A stretch of 64,000 nucleotides of DNA, taken from NCBI GenBank assembly GCA_016721435.1, contig JADKIC010000027.1:1-64000 (forward strand), given 5' to 3'. This DNA comes from Bacteroidota bacterium (lineage in GTDB: Bacteria; Bacteroidota; Bacteroidia; AKYH767-A; OLB10). The notes under the pieces were generated by a model, which saw only the letters and a list, made by a program, of their open reading frames with translations, searched no databases and had not been told where the DNA came from. Shown piece after piece: positions 29,285 to 39,340 of this stretch. The position numbers were made by a program, and so were the translations under genes. How positions within the stretch are numbered: position 1 is the stretch's first letter; every line of letters begins with the position of its first letter.

Positions 29285-29928
29285 ATAGCAATTTTTAGTG
29301 ATGATACGGGATGCTCAAATTTTTCCCATTTTGAGGTTATTGGATTGTACTGCTTAAGTATTTTAGCTGGGTTTCCTGCAACTATAGTGAAATCGGGTAC
29401 GCTTTTAGTAACGATGCTTCCTGCTGCAACGACAACATGTTTACCGATTTTTACTCCCGATGTTATGACAGCATTTGCTCCGATCCAACTATTATTTCCG
29501 ATTGTAACTTCTGCTGTTGTACATGGCTGTAAACGAATTGGAGTATGAATGTCTTCATAACCATGATTTAGTGCAGAGATCACTACATTTTGAGCGATGA
29601 TAACATTGTCGCCTATGCGAAGTGGACCAATTAACACATTGCTTATTCCAATTCTGCTACCTGATCCAATATGCACAGCACCCATTCCATTATTTACAAC
29701 TGAGAAATCTTCAATAGTGGAATTATTTCCCAATGAAAATTTATTGAAGGGAAGCACATCCATTCGGGTACGTCGGCATATTCTTGAACCTTTACCTTTC
29801 TTATGGAAGAAGGGATTGATTATCCATTGCACCCACCACCGTGGTCTTGCCTGATTTTTAGGCATAAGCAAACGAAGTCCAAGTTTTTTTAAGGCCGGGT
29901 TTCGCTTTATTTTATCAACCAATGACAT
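29281..29928 (-). CDS. Left-handed beta-helix (hexapeptide) acyltransferase
   Basis: 215 residues. From about residue 60 it shows hexapeptide repeats: VNNGMGAVHIGSGSRIGISN, VLIGPLRIGDNVIIAQNVVI, TIGNNSWIGANAVITSGVKI, GKHVVVAAGSIVTKSVPDFT and IVAGNPAKIL, the last being the usual end of sugar O-acetyltransferases of the NodL/Wcm type. A catalytic His fits ISALNHGYEDIHTPI. It likely transfers an acetyl group from acetyl-CoA to a sugar of the polysaccharide. Overlaps the downstream glycosyltransferase by 4 nt. Confidence 0.9.
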   Translation of the reverse strand: MSLVDKIKRNPALKKLGLRLLMPKNQARPRWWVQWIINPFFHKKGKGSRICRRTRMDVLPFNKFSLGNNSTIEDFSVVNNGMGAVHIGSGSRIGISNVLIGPLRIGDNVIIAQNVVISALNHGYEDIHTPIRLQPCTTAEVTIGNNSWIGANAVITSGVKIGKHVVVAAGSIVTKSVPDFTIVAGNPAKILKQYNPITSKWEKFEHPVSSLKIAI

Positions 29929-30057
29929 TGTTCCCTGTTTTTTGTGATTTTACGGTAAATTTTTTAAAAAGTTCTTACAGCATTTCCCGGGTCCAATAAA
30001 ATAGAAAGCGGTAACGATATGGTGTATTCTTCGTAGAATGATCAACATCTTAAGCCA

Positions 30058-31269
30058 ATGATTAAAGATCAGGATATAGTAATTGTAGGACTTCAACCCT
30101 GGGATATTCCTATAGGTAGTAATTGCATTAATATTGCAAAGGAGCTTTCTAAATATAATCGTGTTCTCTATGTGAATCCCCCTTTAGACAGGAGTACCTA
30201 TATAAAAGGGCGAAATGATGAAAGGGTAAAGCGTCGTATTGAAGTGGTACGTGGAAAAAAGGATGGCTTATCGCGGGTTTCAGAAAACTTATGGACATTG
30301 TATCCTAAACAATTGGCAGAGTCGATCAATTGGATTAACAATTCCTCCATGTTTCACTGGTTAAACAAAATTAACAACCGTCGTTTTTCCAGTGATATTC
30401 GTTCTGCCATGAATAGAATTCGTATGCGTCGTTTTATACTCTTCAATGATCAGTCGATGATTCGTAGTTTTCATTTGAAAGAAATGTTAAAACCGGAGCT
30501 GTTTATTTATTATATAAGAGATAATCTGAGCTCCATCCCTTATTTTCAAAAGCATGCATTGGATTTAGAAGAAAAACTGATTGCAGAAGCTGATATCGTC
30601 GCTACTAATTCCGACTTTCTAGCCACCTACGCAAGAAAGTTCAATCCCGCTGCTGAAATGGTAGGTCAAGGTTGTGACTTTACCCTTTATGCTGATGCTG
30701 CCGAAATTCCCTTTGCCAAAGAGCTAAGTGATATAAAAGGACCCATTATTGGATATACCGGCTTTCTTACCTCAATCCGACTTGATATAGGCGTTCTGGA
30801 ACGTGTTGCGGAAAATCGTCCCGCCTGGCAGATAGTGCTGGTAGGGCCGGAGGATGATACGTTTAAAAATTCCGCCTTGCATAAGATGAATAATGTTCAT
30901 TTTCTTGGAAATAAACCTCCGGAGAATTTGCCCTCTTACATAAAAAGTTTTGATGTAGCCATCAATCCGCAAGTGGTAAATGCCGTGACCATGGGTAATT
31001 ATCCTCGCAAAATTGATGAATATCTCGCATTGGGCAAACCGGTAGTGGCTACTTATACCCCATTTATGGAGTATTTTAAAGATTACACCTATCTCGCAAA
31101 ATCGGCAGCCGAATTTGAAATATTAATTGCAAAAGCGTTAGAGGATAATCGAGAAGATCTAGAAAAATCACGAAGATCATTTGCCTTAACACATACCTGG
31201 GAGGCCAACGTTGAAGCAATAAGTAAACTGATAGAACAAAAAGAATTAATTGACGTAAAAACACATTAA
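30058..31269 (+). CDS. Glycosyltransferase, GT-B fold, group 1-like
   Basis: 403 residues. N-terminal half (IVIVGLQPWDIPIGSNCINI, YNRVLYVNPPLDRSTYIKGR) and C-terminal Rossmann half (GPIIGYTGFLTSIRLDIGVL, AWQIVLVGPEDDTFKN, NNVHFLGNKPPENLPSYIKS, FDVAINPQVVNAVTMGNYPRK followed by IDEYLALGKPVVATYTP) match GT-B enzymes of the TuaH/GT4-like type; KIDEYLALGKPVV is in the position of the ExxxxGxP nucleotide-sugar motif. Soluble cytoplasmic enzyme acting on a lipid-linked sugar chain. Divergent from the acyltransferase operon and followed after 13 nt by a methyltransferase, which suggests joint sugar addition and methyl capping. Confidence 0.88.
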   Translation: MIKDQDIVIVGLQPWDIPIGSNCINIAKELSKYNRVLYVNPPLDRSTYIKGRNDERVKRRIEVVRGKKDGLSRVSENLWTLYPKQLAESINWINNSSMFHWLNKINNRRFSSDIRSAMNRIRMRRFILFNDQSMIRSFHLKEMLKPELFIYYIRDNLSSIPYFQKHALDLEEKLIAEADIVATNSDFLATYARKFNPAAEMVGQGCDFTLYADAAEIPFAKELSDIKGPIIGYTGFLTSIRLDIGVLERVAENRPAWQIVLVGPEDDTFKNSALHKMNNVHFLGNKPPENLPSYIKSFDVAINPQVVNAVTMGNYPRKIDEYLALGKPVVATYTPFMEYFKDYTYLAKSAAEFEILIAKALEDNREDLEKSRRSFALTHTWEANVEAISKLIEQKELIDVKTH

Positions 31270-31282
31270 AAAAAATAAATGT

Positions 31283-32051
31283 ATGTCTAATAAAAAAATT
31301 AATGTCGGTCAATACACCGAGTTCACGGAGATTGTTGATATAAAACGATTGAATTTTATTGCTGAAATTATCCAAACCTATTGTCATTCCGGTGCTAAGA
31401 TTCTGGATATTGGATGCGGTAATGGAAATATTGCCAGAGGAATTGGTAGTTTGGGTTATCAGGTTACGGGCATTGATTTTAGTGCGAATGCGATCAATTA
31501 TGCAAAATCTAAAAATACTCTTCCCAATGTTACTTTTAAAGTTTGCAGCGCTGAAGAAGTGACCGACGGTGATCAGTTTGATGCCATTATTTGCAGCGAA
31601 GTACTGGAGCATTTACATAATCCGGATGGATTAATGAATACTATAGCTGAAATCCTTCGTCCGGGAGCTATTTTCATTGCTACTGTACCGAACGGGATAG
31701 GGCCACGGAATTACTTATCACCCGACCGGTGCAACGTATGTCGAAAGGTTGGATGGGAAATATGATTTCTAATTCAAAAAGATGCTGGGTTATAGCAATA
31801 GCACAGTGCAAAGTCAATCGGAGGATTTGACGCATGTTCAGTTTTTTACAAGACAGGCCATTACCAATTTGATCAGTAAGCATGGATTTGATTTATTACA
31901 GTTCGGTCATTCCAATTGTATAGAAAAGGTTTTCCCTTATTCAATGTTGACCCGCAATGTAAAATTGCTTTCCAAATTTGATAATTCAGTAGTTGATTAT
32001 TTGCCATCGGTTATGGCAAGCGGTTTCAATACTGCCTGGAGAAAATACTAA
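31283..32051 (+). CDS. Class I SAM-dependent methyltransferase, UbiG-like (two frameshifts)
   Basis: About 256 residues when joined. SAM-binding motif I AKILDIGCGNGNIARGI, motif II VTGIDFSANAINYAKSK, and post-I CSAEEV are clear, with DAIICSEVLEHLHNPDGLMN and IAEILRPGAIFIATVPNG completing the Rossmann core. The C-terminal part continues SKGWMGNMISNSKRC and HVQFFTRQAITNLISKHGFD. Shifts lie near 31700 and 31780. In a polysaccharide locus such enzymes usually methylate a sugar residue, sometimes to stop chain growth; target inferred, not shown. Forms a two-gene unit with the upstream glycosyltransferase. Confidence 0.88.
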
Positions 32052-32099
32052 TAAAAAGTAAATAGAATTGTAGGGTCAGCTTGTATATGCAGGCTGGCC
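32052..32099 (-). terminator. Possible terminator of the polysaccharide operon
   Basis: On the minus strand GGCCAGC (32099 to 32093) pairs with GCTGACC (32080 to 32074) with one G-T pair and a 12-nt loop, then after 7 nt a T-rich stretch (32052-32066). The hairpin includes the last codons and the stop of the GT4 gene ending at 32076. The distance to the T-rich tail makes it moderate evidence only. Confidence 0.4.
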
Positions 32100-33269
32100 T
32101 TCACTTTTTGTGAGATTTGGTGTTTTGGAAAGTGCAGGCTTAAGAATAGTGGTGTACAGTTGCAGTAATTTTTCGACGGAAGTATGCCAATTGAAATTTC
32201 TAACACGCTCCATACCCTTTTGAGCATACATCTTTCTAAGTTTCTCATCTTTATAAAATTTTAAAAGGGCATCGGCAATTTTTTCAGGTGAAGCTGGATT
32301 GGCCAAAAGTGCACTTCCACCCGCAATCTCCGGCATAGCCGAACAATCTGAAGTAATCACAGGAGTACCGCAAGCCATCGCTTCAAGAATGGGAATTCCG
32401 AAACTTTCTCGTAAAGATGGGTAAAGATAAATTAAGGCTCTGTTGTATAAATCCGGCATTTCAGAATTATGAACGTAGTTGGTCAGATGAATTTCGGACT
32501 TCAATGCACTCAGTTTATGATTGTTCAGCAGTTGATTCAAAACCCCGGAAGATAGATCCGTGATAACTAGTTTAATGTTACTACCACTCTTTTTTTTGAA
32601 AATGTCAAAAGCCTTCAGTACATTGATGGTGTTTTTCTTGGGGTCCGTATTTCCATGAAATAAAATATAGGGTTCACGGGGAAGTTTGTACTTTAAAGCA
32701 GATGTTAATGTATGTTCTAACGGCTTCGGCATAAAATGAGAAGAAACAGCATTATAGATGAAGCTGATCTTTCCATTTAATTGAGGGGCAAAGTCTTCAA
32801 TTGTTCGTTGTTCTGTAGCAGAAACAGTAATTAACATTTCCGCTTTTTGAATGACTATGGGTACAATTTGTCTCCTGTACCATTTTCCAATCTTTTGATA
32901 GATGGATCCTCCATACGAACATTTACTATTTTCCAGGTATATAATATCATGTAATGTGATTAATCTCTTACAGGAAAGAAATAGTGGAGAAGTGTTTCCG
33001 GTAGAATGTAAAAGGTCGAGTTGATAGACGAAGGATAGGATCGGTAACACGACCTGCTCCATAAAGGGACTTGGAAGACGAGGTAATCTTATAATCTTGA
33101 AATTTTCACATTCCTGAATTAAAAAATGATCCGGACCATTAAAGCAGAATAAATAGTAGGTATTGATTTTGTCTAAAAATTGGAGCTTTTTTATTTGTTC
33201 TATTGCAACAATATCCATCCCATGTTTATGGTTGCGAAAAATTCTGAACGCCTCAATACCTATTCTCAT
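32076..33269 (-). CDS. Family 4 glycosyltransferase
   Basis: 397 residues. GT-B fold: N-terminal LITLHDIIYLENSKCSYGG and AEMLITVSATEQRTIEDFAP, then the donor domain PREPYILFHGNTDPKKNTIN, IKLVITDLSSG, IYLYPSLRESFGIPILEAMA with the ExFGxxxxE signature and CGTPVITSDCSAMPEIAGGS. It uses a nucleotide-diphosphate sugar and retains configuration, mannosyl/rhamnosyl-type enzymes being common. Last gene of the eleven-gene minus-strand operon, 13 nt after the previous glycosyltransferase. Confidence 0.92.
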   Translation of the reverse strand: MRIGIEAFRIFRNHKHGMDIVAIEQIKKLQFLDKINTYYLFCFNGPDHFLIQECENFKIIRLPRLPSPFMEQVVLPILSFVYQLDLLHSTGNTSPLFLSCKRLITLHDIIYLENSKCSYGGSIYQKIGKWYRRQIVPIVIQKAEMLITVSATEQRTIEDFAPQLNGKISFIYNAVSSHFMPKPLEHTLTSALKYKLPREPYILFHGNTDPKKNTINVLKAFDIFKKKSGSNIKLVITDLSSGVLNQLLNNHKLSALKSEIHLTNYVHNSEMPDLYNRALIYLYPSLRESFGIPILEAMACGTPVITSDCSAMPEIAGGSALLANPASPEKIADALLKFYKDEKLRKMYAQKGMERVRNFNWHTSVEKLLQLYTTILKPALSKTPNLTKSEGQPAYTS

Positions 33270-33282
33270 TATTATGAATTCC

Positions 33283-34419
33283 CTATGCCACTGCTCTGAT
33301 TTCCGGAATTAAAGATTTGTAAAGATTTTCATTGTGCTGAACCATCATTTTCAGATCGAAATTATTTTCAACCGTTGCCCTTGCCGCAGCTCCAAGTTTA
33401 GTGCGGAGTTCAGGATGATGATGTAATCGAAGAATAGCTTCCGCAAGTGATTGATGATCCCGGCAGGGTACCAGAATACCGTTTTGCTCTGATTGAATAG
33501 CTTCCTTTGTACCATCAACCGGTGTGGCAATGATGGCCTTTCCCATGCCCATGGCTTCCAGCATTCCAATAGGCAAGCCTTCCCATAACGACGGTAAGGT
33601 ATAGATGTCAAATGTATTTAAGACTTCAGGAATGTCAGTGCGAAACGGATGAAATGTGACCATGTCGCTAATTCCCATTTGGCTTACCATTTCTATACTT
33701 CTTTTCAGATCACCATCTCCAATGAATAAGAACTGTATATCCCGAGTAGATTTCGCCACTTCTGCAATAGCCTTGATCAGCGTGAAAGGATCTTTTTGTA
33801 CAGTCATTCGTACTAAATAGCCAACAACAGTTTTTCCCGGCTGTATTTTTAATTCCTCCCTCAAATCTATTAATTTGCGTTGCGGATCAAATTTTTCCAG
33901 ATTGATTCCATAATTAATCACGCGACTTCTCTTCATGTTGAATCGCTGAAGTCCGTCCTTTTGATTGGAATGAGAAACACTGATGGTCACATCTACATTG
34001 TCTGTAAGAAATTTTTCTGAAAGTTCTCTTACCTGTCGGACATGAAAAGCCTGATCCTGATGAAACGACCAGCCATGTACAGTGTAAACAATAGGAATTC
34101 CCATTGATTTTGCGGGAAAAATAGTGTTACTTAATGATCTCGTTCCATGAGCATGCAGAATATCTATTTCCTCGTTTCGGATGATATTTTTAACAGCTTT
34201 GTATGTAGTGATGTTAAATGGCTTTAACGTTTCAACGACATACGTCTTGATGTTCAACTTTCGAAGCTCATCTACCATTGGGCCATGAGTAAAAGAAAGG
34301 ACCACCGGCTCAAACTGGTCTTTGTTGAGATTACGTACTAAATCCAGGACATGCGATTCGCCACCTCCAATTTGTCCTTGTCGGATGGTTTCAAGAATTT
34401 TGATTTTATGACTATTCAT
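33283..34419 (-). CDS. Family 4 glycosyltransferase
   Basis: 378 residues. Begins MNSHKIKILETIRQGQIGGG, with the GGGESH acceptor-site Gly loop. HAHGTRSLSNTIFPAKSMGI and TISVSHSNQKDGLQRFNMKR lie in the N-terminal domain; VVGYLVRMTVQKDPFTLIKA, FLFIGDGDLKRSIEMVSQMG, TLPSLWEGLPIGMLEAMGMG (ExxxxxxxE motif) and PVDGTKEAIQ in the donor domain. Cytoplasmic sugar transferase for the repeat unit. 11 nt after the preceding GT2 gene. Confidence 0.92.
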   Translation of the reverse strand: MNSHKIKILETIRQGQIGGGESHVLDLVRNLNKDQFEPVVLSFTHGPMVDELRKLNIKTYVVETLKPFNITTYKAVKNIIRNEEIDILHAHGTRSLSNTIFPAKSMGIPIVYTVHGWSFHQDQAFHVRQVRELSEKFLTDNVDVTISVSHSNQKDGLQRFNMKRSRVINYGINLEKFDPQRKLIDLREELKIQPGKTVVGYLVRMTVQKDPFTLIKAIAEVAKSTRDIQFLFIGDGDLKRSIEMVSQMGISDMVTFHPFRTDIPEVLNTFDIYTLPSLWEGLPIGMLEAMGMGKAIIATPVDGTKEAIQSEQNGILVPCRDHQSLAEAILRLHHHPELRTKLGAAARATVENNFDLKMMVQHNENLYKSLIPEIRAVA

Positions 34420-34430
34420 GAATTAGGGAA

Positions 34431-35615
34431 TTAAATGGTAGTTTTTTCGAATGATGCTGAATGAGGTGTATGTATGAATTTTTTGTTCGCTCCTTTTATT
34501 TGCAGAAGAGCTCCAAACATTATTAAAATTGTTTTCGGTAGGCTGAAGATGGCTTGAACCATGCCCATGTTCCAGTAGGAACGAGGTATGGCTATGGCAT
34601 AGGCAAAAAAGTAAGAAAGTAATAGGACAAACCATGCAGTTGCTCCCGGCAAGAGACTAGTAAAAAGGAGATTCACACTACCCATTATAGCCAGTACACC
34701 AATTAAAATAACTTTTGGGACCAGTGCGTAATGCATCACTTTATTGGCATAGTCAAATCGACCGATGAGTAAATTTAATATTCCCTTTAACCAATATTTC
34801 TTCAAGTAGACGAATTGTGCAGCTACCCATCTGGTACGTTGATTGGCAAACACCTCCGATTTCTGGACCTTTTCATCCAAAACATAAGCATCATCCAGAT
34901 AAATGATTTTATGATTATCGGAAATCAAGGTCATTTCAAGTTCTTTGTCAAAACCACCCACCGCCTCAATTTCTGACATCACCTGCTTGAGGTAGAGAAA
35001 GGAAAATGCCATGCCACTTCCAATTACAGAGGAGGATAGTCCTACAGCCACCTGACCCTTTCGCATGATGTGATTGTTGGCTTCTTCGCTGATCGCATCC
35101 AATATAGCATATTTGGTATTTTTGTTTTTTGCTGTTCGGTGCCCTTGTATTGCATAACATCCTGAAACGGCGGCGTTGTTTATCTTCTCCAGAAAACCTT
35201 GTGACATGATATTGTCTGCATCCAGAATAACAGCAAAATCATAGGACTTCGTTATTCTCCTAAACGCCTCATTTAATGCTTTCGCTTTCGTACTTATTTC
35301 AAATGTAACTTCAAACAATTGAACAGGTAGTTTTTTTAGTTCATTGATAGTTTCTTCTTGTAAAGAATCAGCGATAACATAGACATCGTAAAAATGTGAA
35401 GGGTAGTTTTGAAGTAAGGCTTGTTTGGCTGAATTTACGATTACGGCATCTTCTTTATAGGAGGGTATCAGGACTGCTATTTTCTTGAACTTATCATTGT
35501 TTAAAAATGTTTTGCGCCTATAAAAATGACCGGCTATGGAGAAGAAAAATGTATAAGCCACTGTGACGAAACATAAGGCAAATAGTAGTAAGGAGATGAA
35601 GTGAAGTACAGCCAT
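34431..35615 (-). CDS. Membrane family 2 glycosyltransferase
   Basis: 394 residues. N-terminal helix (FISLLLFALCFVTVAYTFFF), GT-A domain with KIAVLIPSYKEDAVIVNSAK, DVYVIADSLQEET, AVILDADNIMSQGFLEKIN (DAD metal site) and RTRWVAAQFVYLKKYWLKG (RxxRW-like acceptor motif), then four C-terminal helices. The layout is that of processive or polyprenol-linked GT2 enzymes at the inner membrane. It is positioned 6 nt after the preceding GT2 and precedes two soluble GT4 enzymes. Uninterrupted reading frame. Confidence 0.9.
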   Translation of the reverse strand: MAVLHFISLLLFALCFVTVAYTFFFSIAGHFYRRKTFLNNDKFKKIAVLIPSYKEDAVIVNSAKQALLQNYPSHFYDVYVIADSLQEETINELKKLPVQLFEVTFEISTKAKALNEAFRRITKSYDFAVILDADNIMSQGFLEKINNAAVSGCYAIQGHRTAKNKNTKYAILDAISEEANNHIMRKGQVAVGLSSSVIGSGMAFSFLYLKQVMSEIEAVGGFDKELEMTLISDNHKIIYLDDAYVLDEKVQKSEVFANQRTRWVAAQFVYLKKYWLKGILNLLIGRFDYANKVMHYALVPKVILIGVLAIMGSVNLLFTSLLPGATAWFVLLLSYFFAYAIAIPRSYWNMGMVQAIFSLPKTILIMFGALLQIKGANKKFIHTPHSASFEKTTI

Positions 35616-35621
35616 TTGATT

Positions 35622-36535
35622 TTATATTAAGGATTCATTTCGGTGTATATCTTTTGCATGTAAATTCCAAAGTATGCCTTTCCAAAAAGCTTTTAGCATA
35701 TCGGTTTTACCTTTGATTACATACTGTAGCGTGTTCTTTGGTATAGATACTATCATAAAAAATAAAAGGCTTACAAAAAGCTGAATACCTTTCACATTCC
35801 TTCGCTGAAAGAGCAGACGATTCCGGGTGAGATAGTAGGTCTTTAAGTACTTCCTTTGCCTGTAGAAATGGATTCTTTATGATAGACTGTTGACTTTGCT
35901 TCATACCAAATGCTATATCCTGCTCTTTTTATTCTTTCGCAATAATCCATTTCTTCGTAATAGAGAAAAACAGGTCTGCCATCAAACCGATTTCTTCAAC
36001 CGCCTTTCTTGAAATCATCATGGCAGCTCCATGCGCTCGGCTGGTGGGCATAGAAGTATTGAAGCTCCCATCATCTTTTTTTCCATTTCCTATTGCTGTG
36101 CCACGTCCTGTATATGGATTGATCGGATTAAAACCGGCAAATTGAATGATTCCCGGACTATGATGAAAGATGATTTTCGGAGACCGCTCCAATGGAGGGA
36201 TCTTCTTCCATTCGCTTTACCAAAGGTTCCAAAAAGCCGGTGTCCACTTCTGTATCATTGTTCAGAAGAAGGAGGTATTTGCCTCGTGCTTCCATCAATC
36301 CTAAATTATTTCCACCTGCAAAACCTAAGTTTTCCTTACTCCTGATGAAAGTGATCCAGGGATGTTCATTAGCAATTAGAGAAGCATCTTCTTTCGAAGC
36401 ATTGTCAACAATGATGACTTCAATATTTGGATATGAAATCTTCTTCAGAGATTCAAGCATGGCGCAGGTCACCCTGGCACCATTGTAATTAATGCTGATG
36501 ATCGATACTAAGGGGAGTGGAGAATTCGGATTCAT
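35622..36535 (-). CDS. Family 2 glycosyltransferase, rhamnosyltransferase-like (about four frameshifts)
   Basis: Joined length about 304 residues. Starts MNPNSPLPLVSIISINYNGA, then IEVIIVDNASKEDASLIANE, NLGFAGGNNLGLMEARGKY and LLLLNNDTEVDTGFLEPLVK, where NND replaces DxD, as in WbbL/RfbF-type rhamnosyltransferases. AHGAAMMISRKAVEEIGLMA continues the domain, then after shifts LYYEEMDYCERIKRAG (the ED/EE catalytic block) and a C-terminal KGIQLFVSLLF segment. Breaks near 36165-36190, 35950, 35900 and 35750. The start overlaps the O-antigen ligase end by 47 nt. Confidence 0.85.
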
Positions 36536-37973
36536 TCGTTTTATTTAACGATCGTTTTCTTACAAAGGTTTCTCCCAGAAACAGATAAACGAGGCTTAAA
36601 TAGATGACCGAACCTGTTGGAAACTGTCCGAAGATCTGGTTTCCATAACTCGCAAAACATATCCCAAAGAAACCACCGTATAATGCAGCCAATTTAAATT
36701 TTAATTCAGGATCTTTTAGCTTAAACAGGAAGATAAAGCGGTTTCCGAGAAGGAACAGAAGCATTCCAATGTATATCGTTAAACCGATGATTCCGCTCTC
36801 CGCCCAAATTTTAACATACCAACTGTCAAGAGGGGTGGTCGCCAAAAATGTTCCGGGACTAAATCGCTGCCCCCATGACCCCGCAGAGCCGATTCCTCCT
36901 CCAATGGGTCGGGAAGCCAGATATACTTTCAGTTTCTGCTGGTTTTCCAATCGTGCCATTAATGATGCATCATTGGGGTCAAGTCCGGTTCGCATTCTAC
37001 GGATCTGATCATTTTGCTGACCAATATTGGTGTATTTCAACATGCCAAATGCAAGTGCTCCGAATATAATCCCGGGAATGATGATCTTCATATTATTACT
37101 CACTAAGAAATAAATTGCAAATCCGGTGATGGCAACGAACATTGCTCCTCTTGTACCGGAAATGGCCATTCCGTATAAACTGAGAAGGCAAGTGAGAATA
37201 TAAAAATATTTTCTCCTTTTAGTTTTTGTTGGGCCCATCGCCAAAATGCCCGCTACTACTCCGGTATGTGCCTGGGCTGCTCCAAATTGTCCGGCATCAG
37301 AATAAAAGGAGAATACACGTAATTTTCCGAAAAGTATATGTGTTTTACGCGCACCGGATTCCAGCCAACGTTCTTCAGCGAAGTCAGTTCCAAGAGTAAG
37401 TTGTTTGATGCCCCAGAATGTAGCAAAGAGCGATAGCCCAAACCAGATATTGATGAACTTATCCAAATCTTCTTCCTTATACAATAGAATCAGTGCTAAC
37501 GGTATAGTGGATACGAAATACAGCGAAACACCACGCGCTGCATAGAACCAAGCTTCAAAACTCCGGGCTTCAGGATTAACAATTTCGAAAACGGTGTAAG
37601 CAAACCAAATCAAAACAGCAGTCATCAACGGACTCTTTATGCCCGGCGATTCCAGATCTTCCTTCGTTCTGAAAAGCAAACCTAATGCTGTAATCAGCAG
37701 AATAATATCTACCCCTAAACCGAAAGGACCATCAATATATCTGGTAATTCCATTTGCAAAAAAGCTAAAAACAAACATTGACCATAAGCCGATACGTGGT
37801 TTAGCGATTATTATTCCCACAAAGACTAACCCGATGGGCATTGCTGCAAGTCCAATCATCGTGGCCAAGCCCCCTTTCGTGAAAACAATAGCAAGCACCA
37901 CCGCCAGCAAAAACAGCAGAACGGCTTTTAAAACTTCTTTAGCCCTTATTCGATCAGGATGTAGTATTACCAA
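36489..37973 (-). CDS. O-antigen ligase / Wzy-type polymerase family membrane protein
   Basis: 494 residues with about twelve membrane helices. The large periplasmic loop between helices (TNIGQQNDQIRRMRTGLDPN, DASLMARLENQQ, ASRPIGGGIGSAGSWGQRFS) contains the R...H-like Arg residues and the G-rich turn typical of the Wzy_C / WaaL superfamily. ISGTRGAMFVAITGFAIYFL is the preceding conserved helix start. It either polymerises lipid-linked repeat units or ligates them to an acceptor in the periplasm; in a locus with flippase and chain-length protein, polymerase (Wzy) is the more likely role. Overlaps both neighbours (47 nt and 20 nt). Confidence 0.9.
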   Translation of the reverse strand: MVILHPDRIRAKEVLKAVLLFLLAVVLAIVFTKGGLATMIGLAAMPIGLVFVGIIIAKPRIGLWSMFVFSFFANGITRYIDGPFGLGVDIILLITALGLLFRTKEDLESPGIKSPLMTAVLIWFAYTVFEIVNPEARSFEAWFYAARGVSLYFVSTIPLALILLYKEEDLDKFINIWFGLSLFATFWGIKQLTLGTDFAEERWLESGARKTHILFGKLRVFSFYSDAGQFGAAQAHTGVVAGILAMGPTKTKRRKYFYILTCLLSLYGMAISGTRGAMFVAITGFAIYFLVSNNMKIIIPGIIFGALAFGMLKYTNIGQQNDQIRRMRTGLDPNDASLMARLENQQKLKVYLASRPIGGGIGSAGSWGQRFSPGTFLATTPLDSWYVKIWAESGIIGLTIYIGMLLFLLGNRFIFLFKLKDPELKFKLAALYGGFFGICFASYGNQIFGQFPTGSVIYLSLVYLFLGETFVRKRSLNKTNESEFSTPLSIDHQH

Positions 37974-39312
37974 CCCTCAGTGATTTGAAACGCTCGAGAA
38001 GGGGTTGTAGAATATGTTTCATTGTAGTGAAACCGGTTTTAAGAGTTTCCTTTATACTGTGATTCAGATACTTTTTCAGGAAGTAATTCCCGAAAATAAC
38101 TCCCGTCAGGAATGTGAGGATTGATACGGCAGCAATACTTCCAATGTTTCCAAAATAGGTAATAGCTATTATATCACCGGTAACATTTACAATTAGCATA
38201 AGAATTACTTTCAGGAAATTTAAATAAGGCTTTCCGATAATGTCAAGAGTGATTCCACTGAAACGATCCAGAGGAAGAAACGCAGCATAAACCGCGAGAA
38301 TTCTTAATATATAAGCGGACTCTGCATATTGCTCACCCCCCAACAGTACCACGAGAGAATCTGCAAATAAAATACTAGCTCCGATAATGGGTAATATTAA
38401 CAGCGAAAGCAATCCTGTGTACCTGTAAAAGGCAGTTCGGAGCTCAGCCTTTTGTTCTACTGACCTGAACTTTGAAAGTACAGGCATGGCGGAAGCAGCA
38501 AAGCTACGAAGCAGGATTTCGATCACTTCAATCAATTTTAAGGGTATACTATAAGAGGCAAGATCCTTTGCACTCAACATAAAACCGATGATCAAGGTAT
38601 CAGAACTTCGAAGCAGATTAGACCCCATCAAAGTACCCATACTGAATTTGCCAAAATTGAAGAGATCCTTCATCATCTTTTTAGTGGCAAATTTTACCGT
38701 ACTGATCATGGACCATCCTGCCCAAAGTGAAAGACTGCTAGGTAATAATCCTGATATAATAAAGCTTCCGAGTACGATATTTACTGAACTTCGCTCCGTA
38801 ATTAATGCAAGAAGGATGCAGGTGATAAAACTAAGTTGATTCAGTAGTCGGATATAAAGTACTTTTTCGAATGATGATTTAGCCTGTAATAACCATGCTG
38901 CATAATTAAAGGGTAGCGTAGTGATGGCAGCAAGCCAGTACCATGTCAGGAATAAACCAAATCCCTCGTTCGTAACCAGATGGCCGAAAAAGATATCTGT
39001 AATCAGTGTAAGTATGGAAATGATGAGCGTGGTAATTATAGAGATAAGCCAACCGGATCCTGAAACCACTTTGAACTGATCATTTTCAGACGATGCTGCA
39101 AAGCGAATTAATGAAGTGTGAATAATACCGGCTCTAAGCAAATCTGCAAAAATATAGGCCGTCATAAACATAAACCAGGCACCCATATCTTCCTTTGTTA
39201 ACAAACGGGCTACAAGCGCAATACTTCCAAAACCAAGTATGGCATTGGTAATATTTCCTGCAAGCGATAATGTATGCTTGTTTTTGATGAAGCTACCTAG
39301 TAATTTTTTCAA
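37954..39312 (-). CDS. Polysaccharide flippase (Wzx-type, MOP superfamily)
   Basis: 452 residues with 12-14 membrane helices. N-terminal NAILGFGSIALVARLLTKED and MGAWFMFMTAYIFADLLRAG is the classic start of Wzx/RfbX proteins (one-domain repeat with LxxxxxG-A-WF). LGGEQYAESAYILRILAVYA and the PLDRFSGITLDIIGKPYLNF stretch are typical C-half motifs. It moves undecaprenyl-linked repeat units across the inner membrane. The start is 28 nt after the chain-length gene, and its end overlaps the ligase/polymerase by 20 nt. Confidence 0.92.
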   Translation of the reverse strand: MKKLLGSFIKNKHTLSLAGNITNAILGFGSIALVARLLTKEDMGAWFMFMTAYIFADLLRAGIIHTSLIRFAASSENDQFKVVSGSGWLISIITTLIISILTLITDIFFGHLVTNEGFGLFLTWYWLAAITTLPFNYAAWLLQAKSSFEKVLYIRLLNQLSFITCILLALITERSSVNIVLGSFIISGLLPSSLSLWAGWSMISTVKFATKKMMKDLFNFGKFSMGTLMGSNLLRSSDTLIIGFMLSAKDLASYSIPLKLIEVIEILLRSFAASAMPVLSKFRSVEQKAELRTAFYRYTGLLSLLILPIIGASILFADSLVVLLGGEQYAESAYILRILAVYAAFLPLDRFSGITLDIIGKPYLNFLKVILMLIVNVTGDIIAITYFGNIGSIAAVSILTFLTGVIFGNYFLKKYLNHSIKETLKTGFTTMKHILQPLLERFKSLRVGNTTS

Positions 39313-39340
39313 AATTCAACTTTCTATTGTATGGGTATAG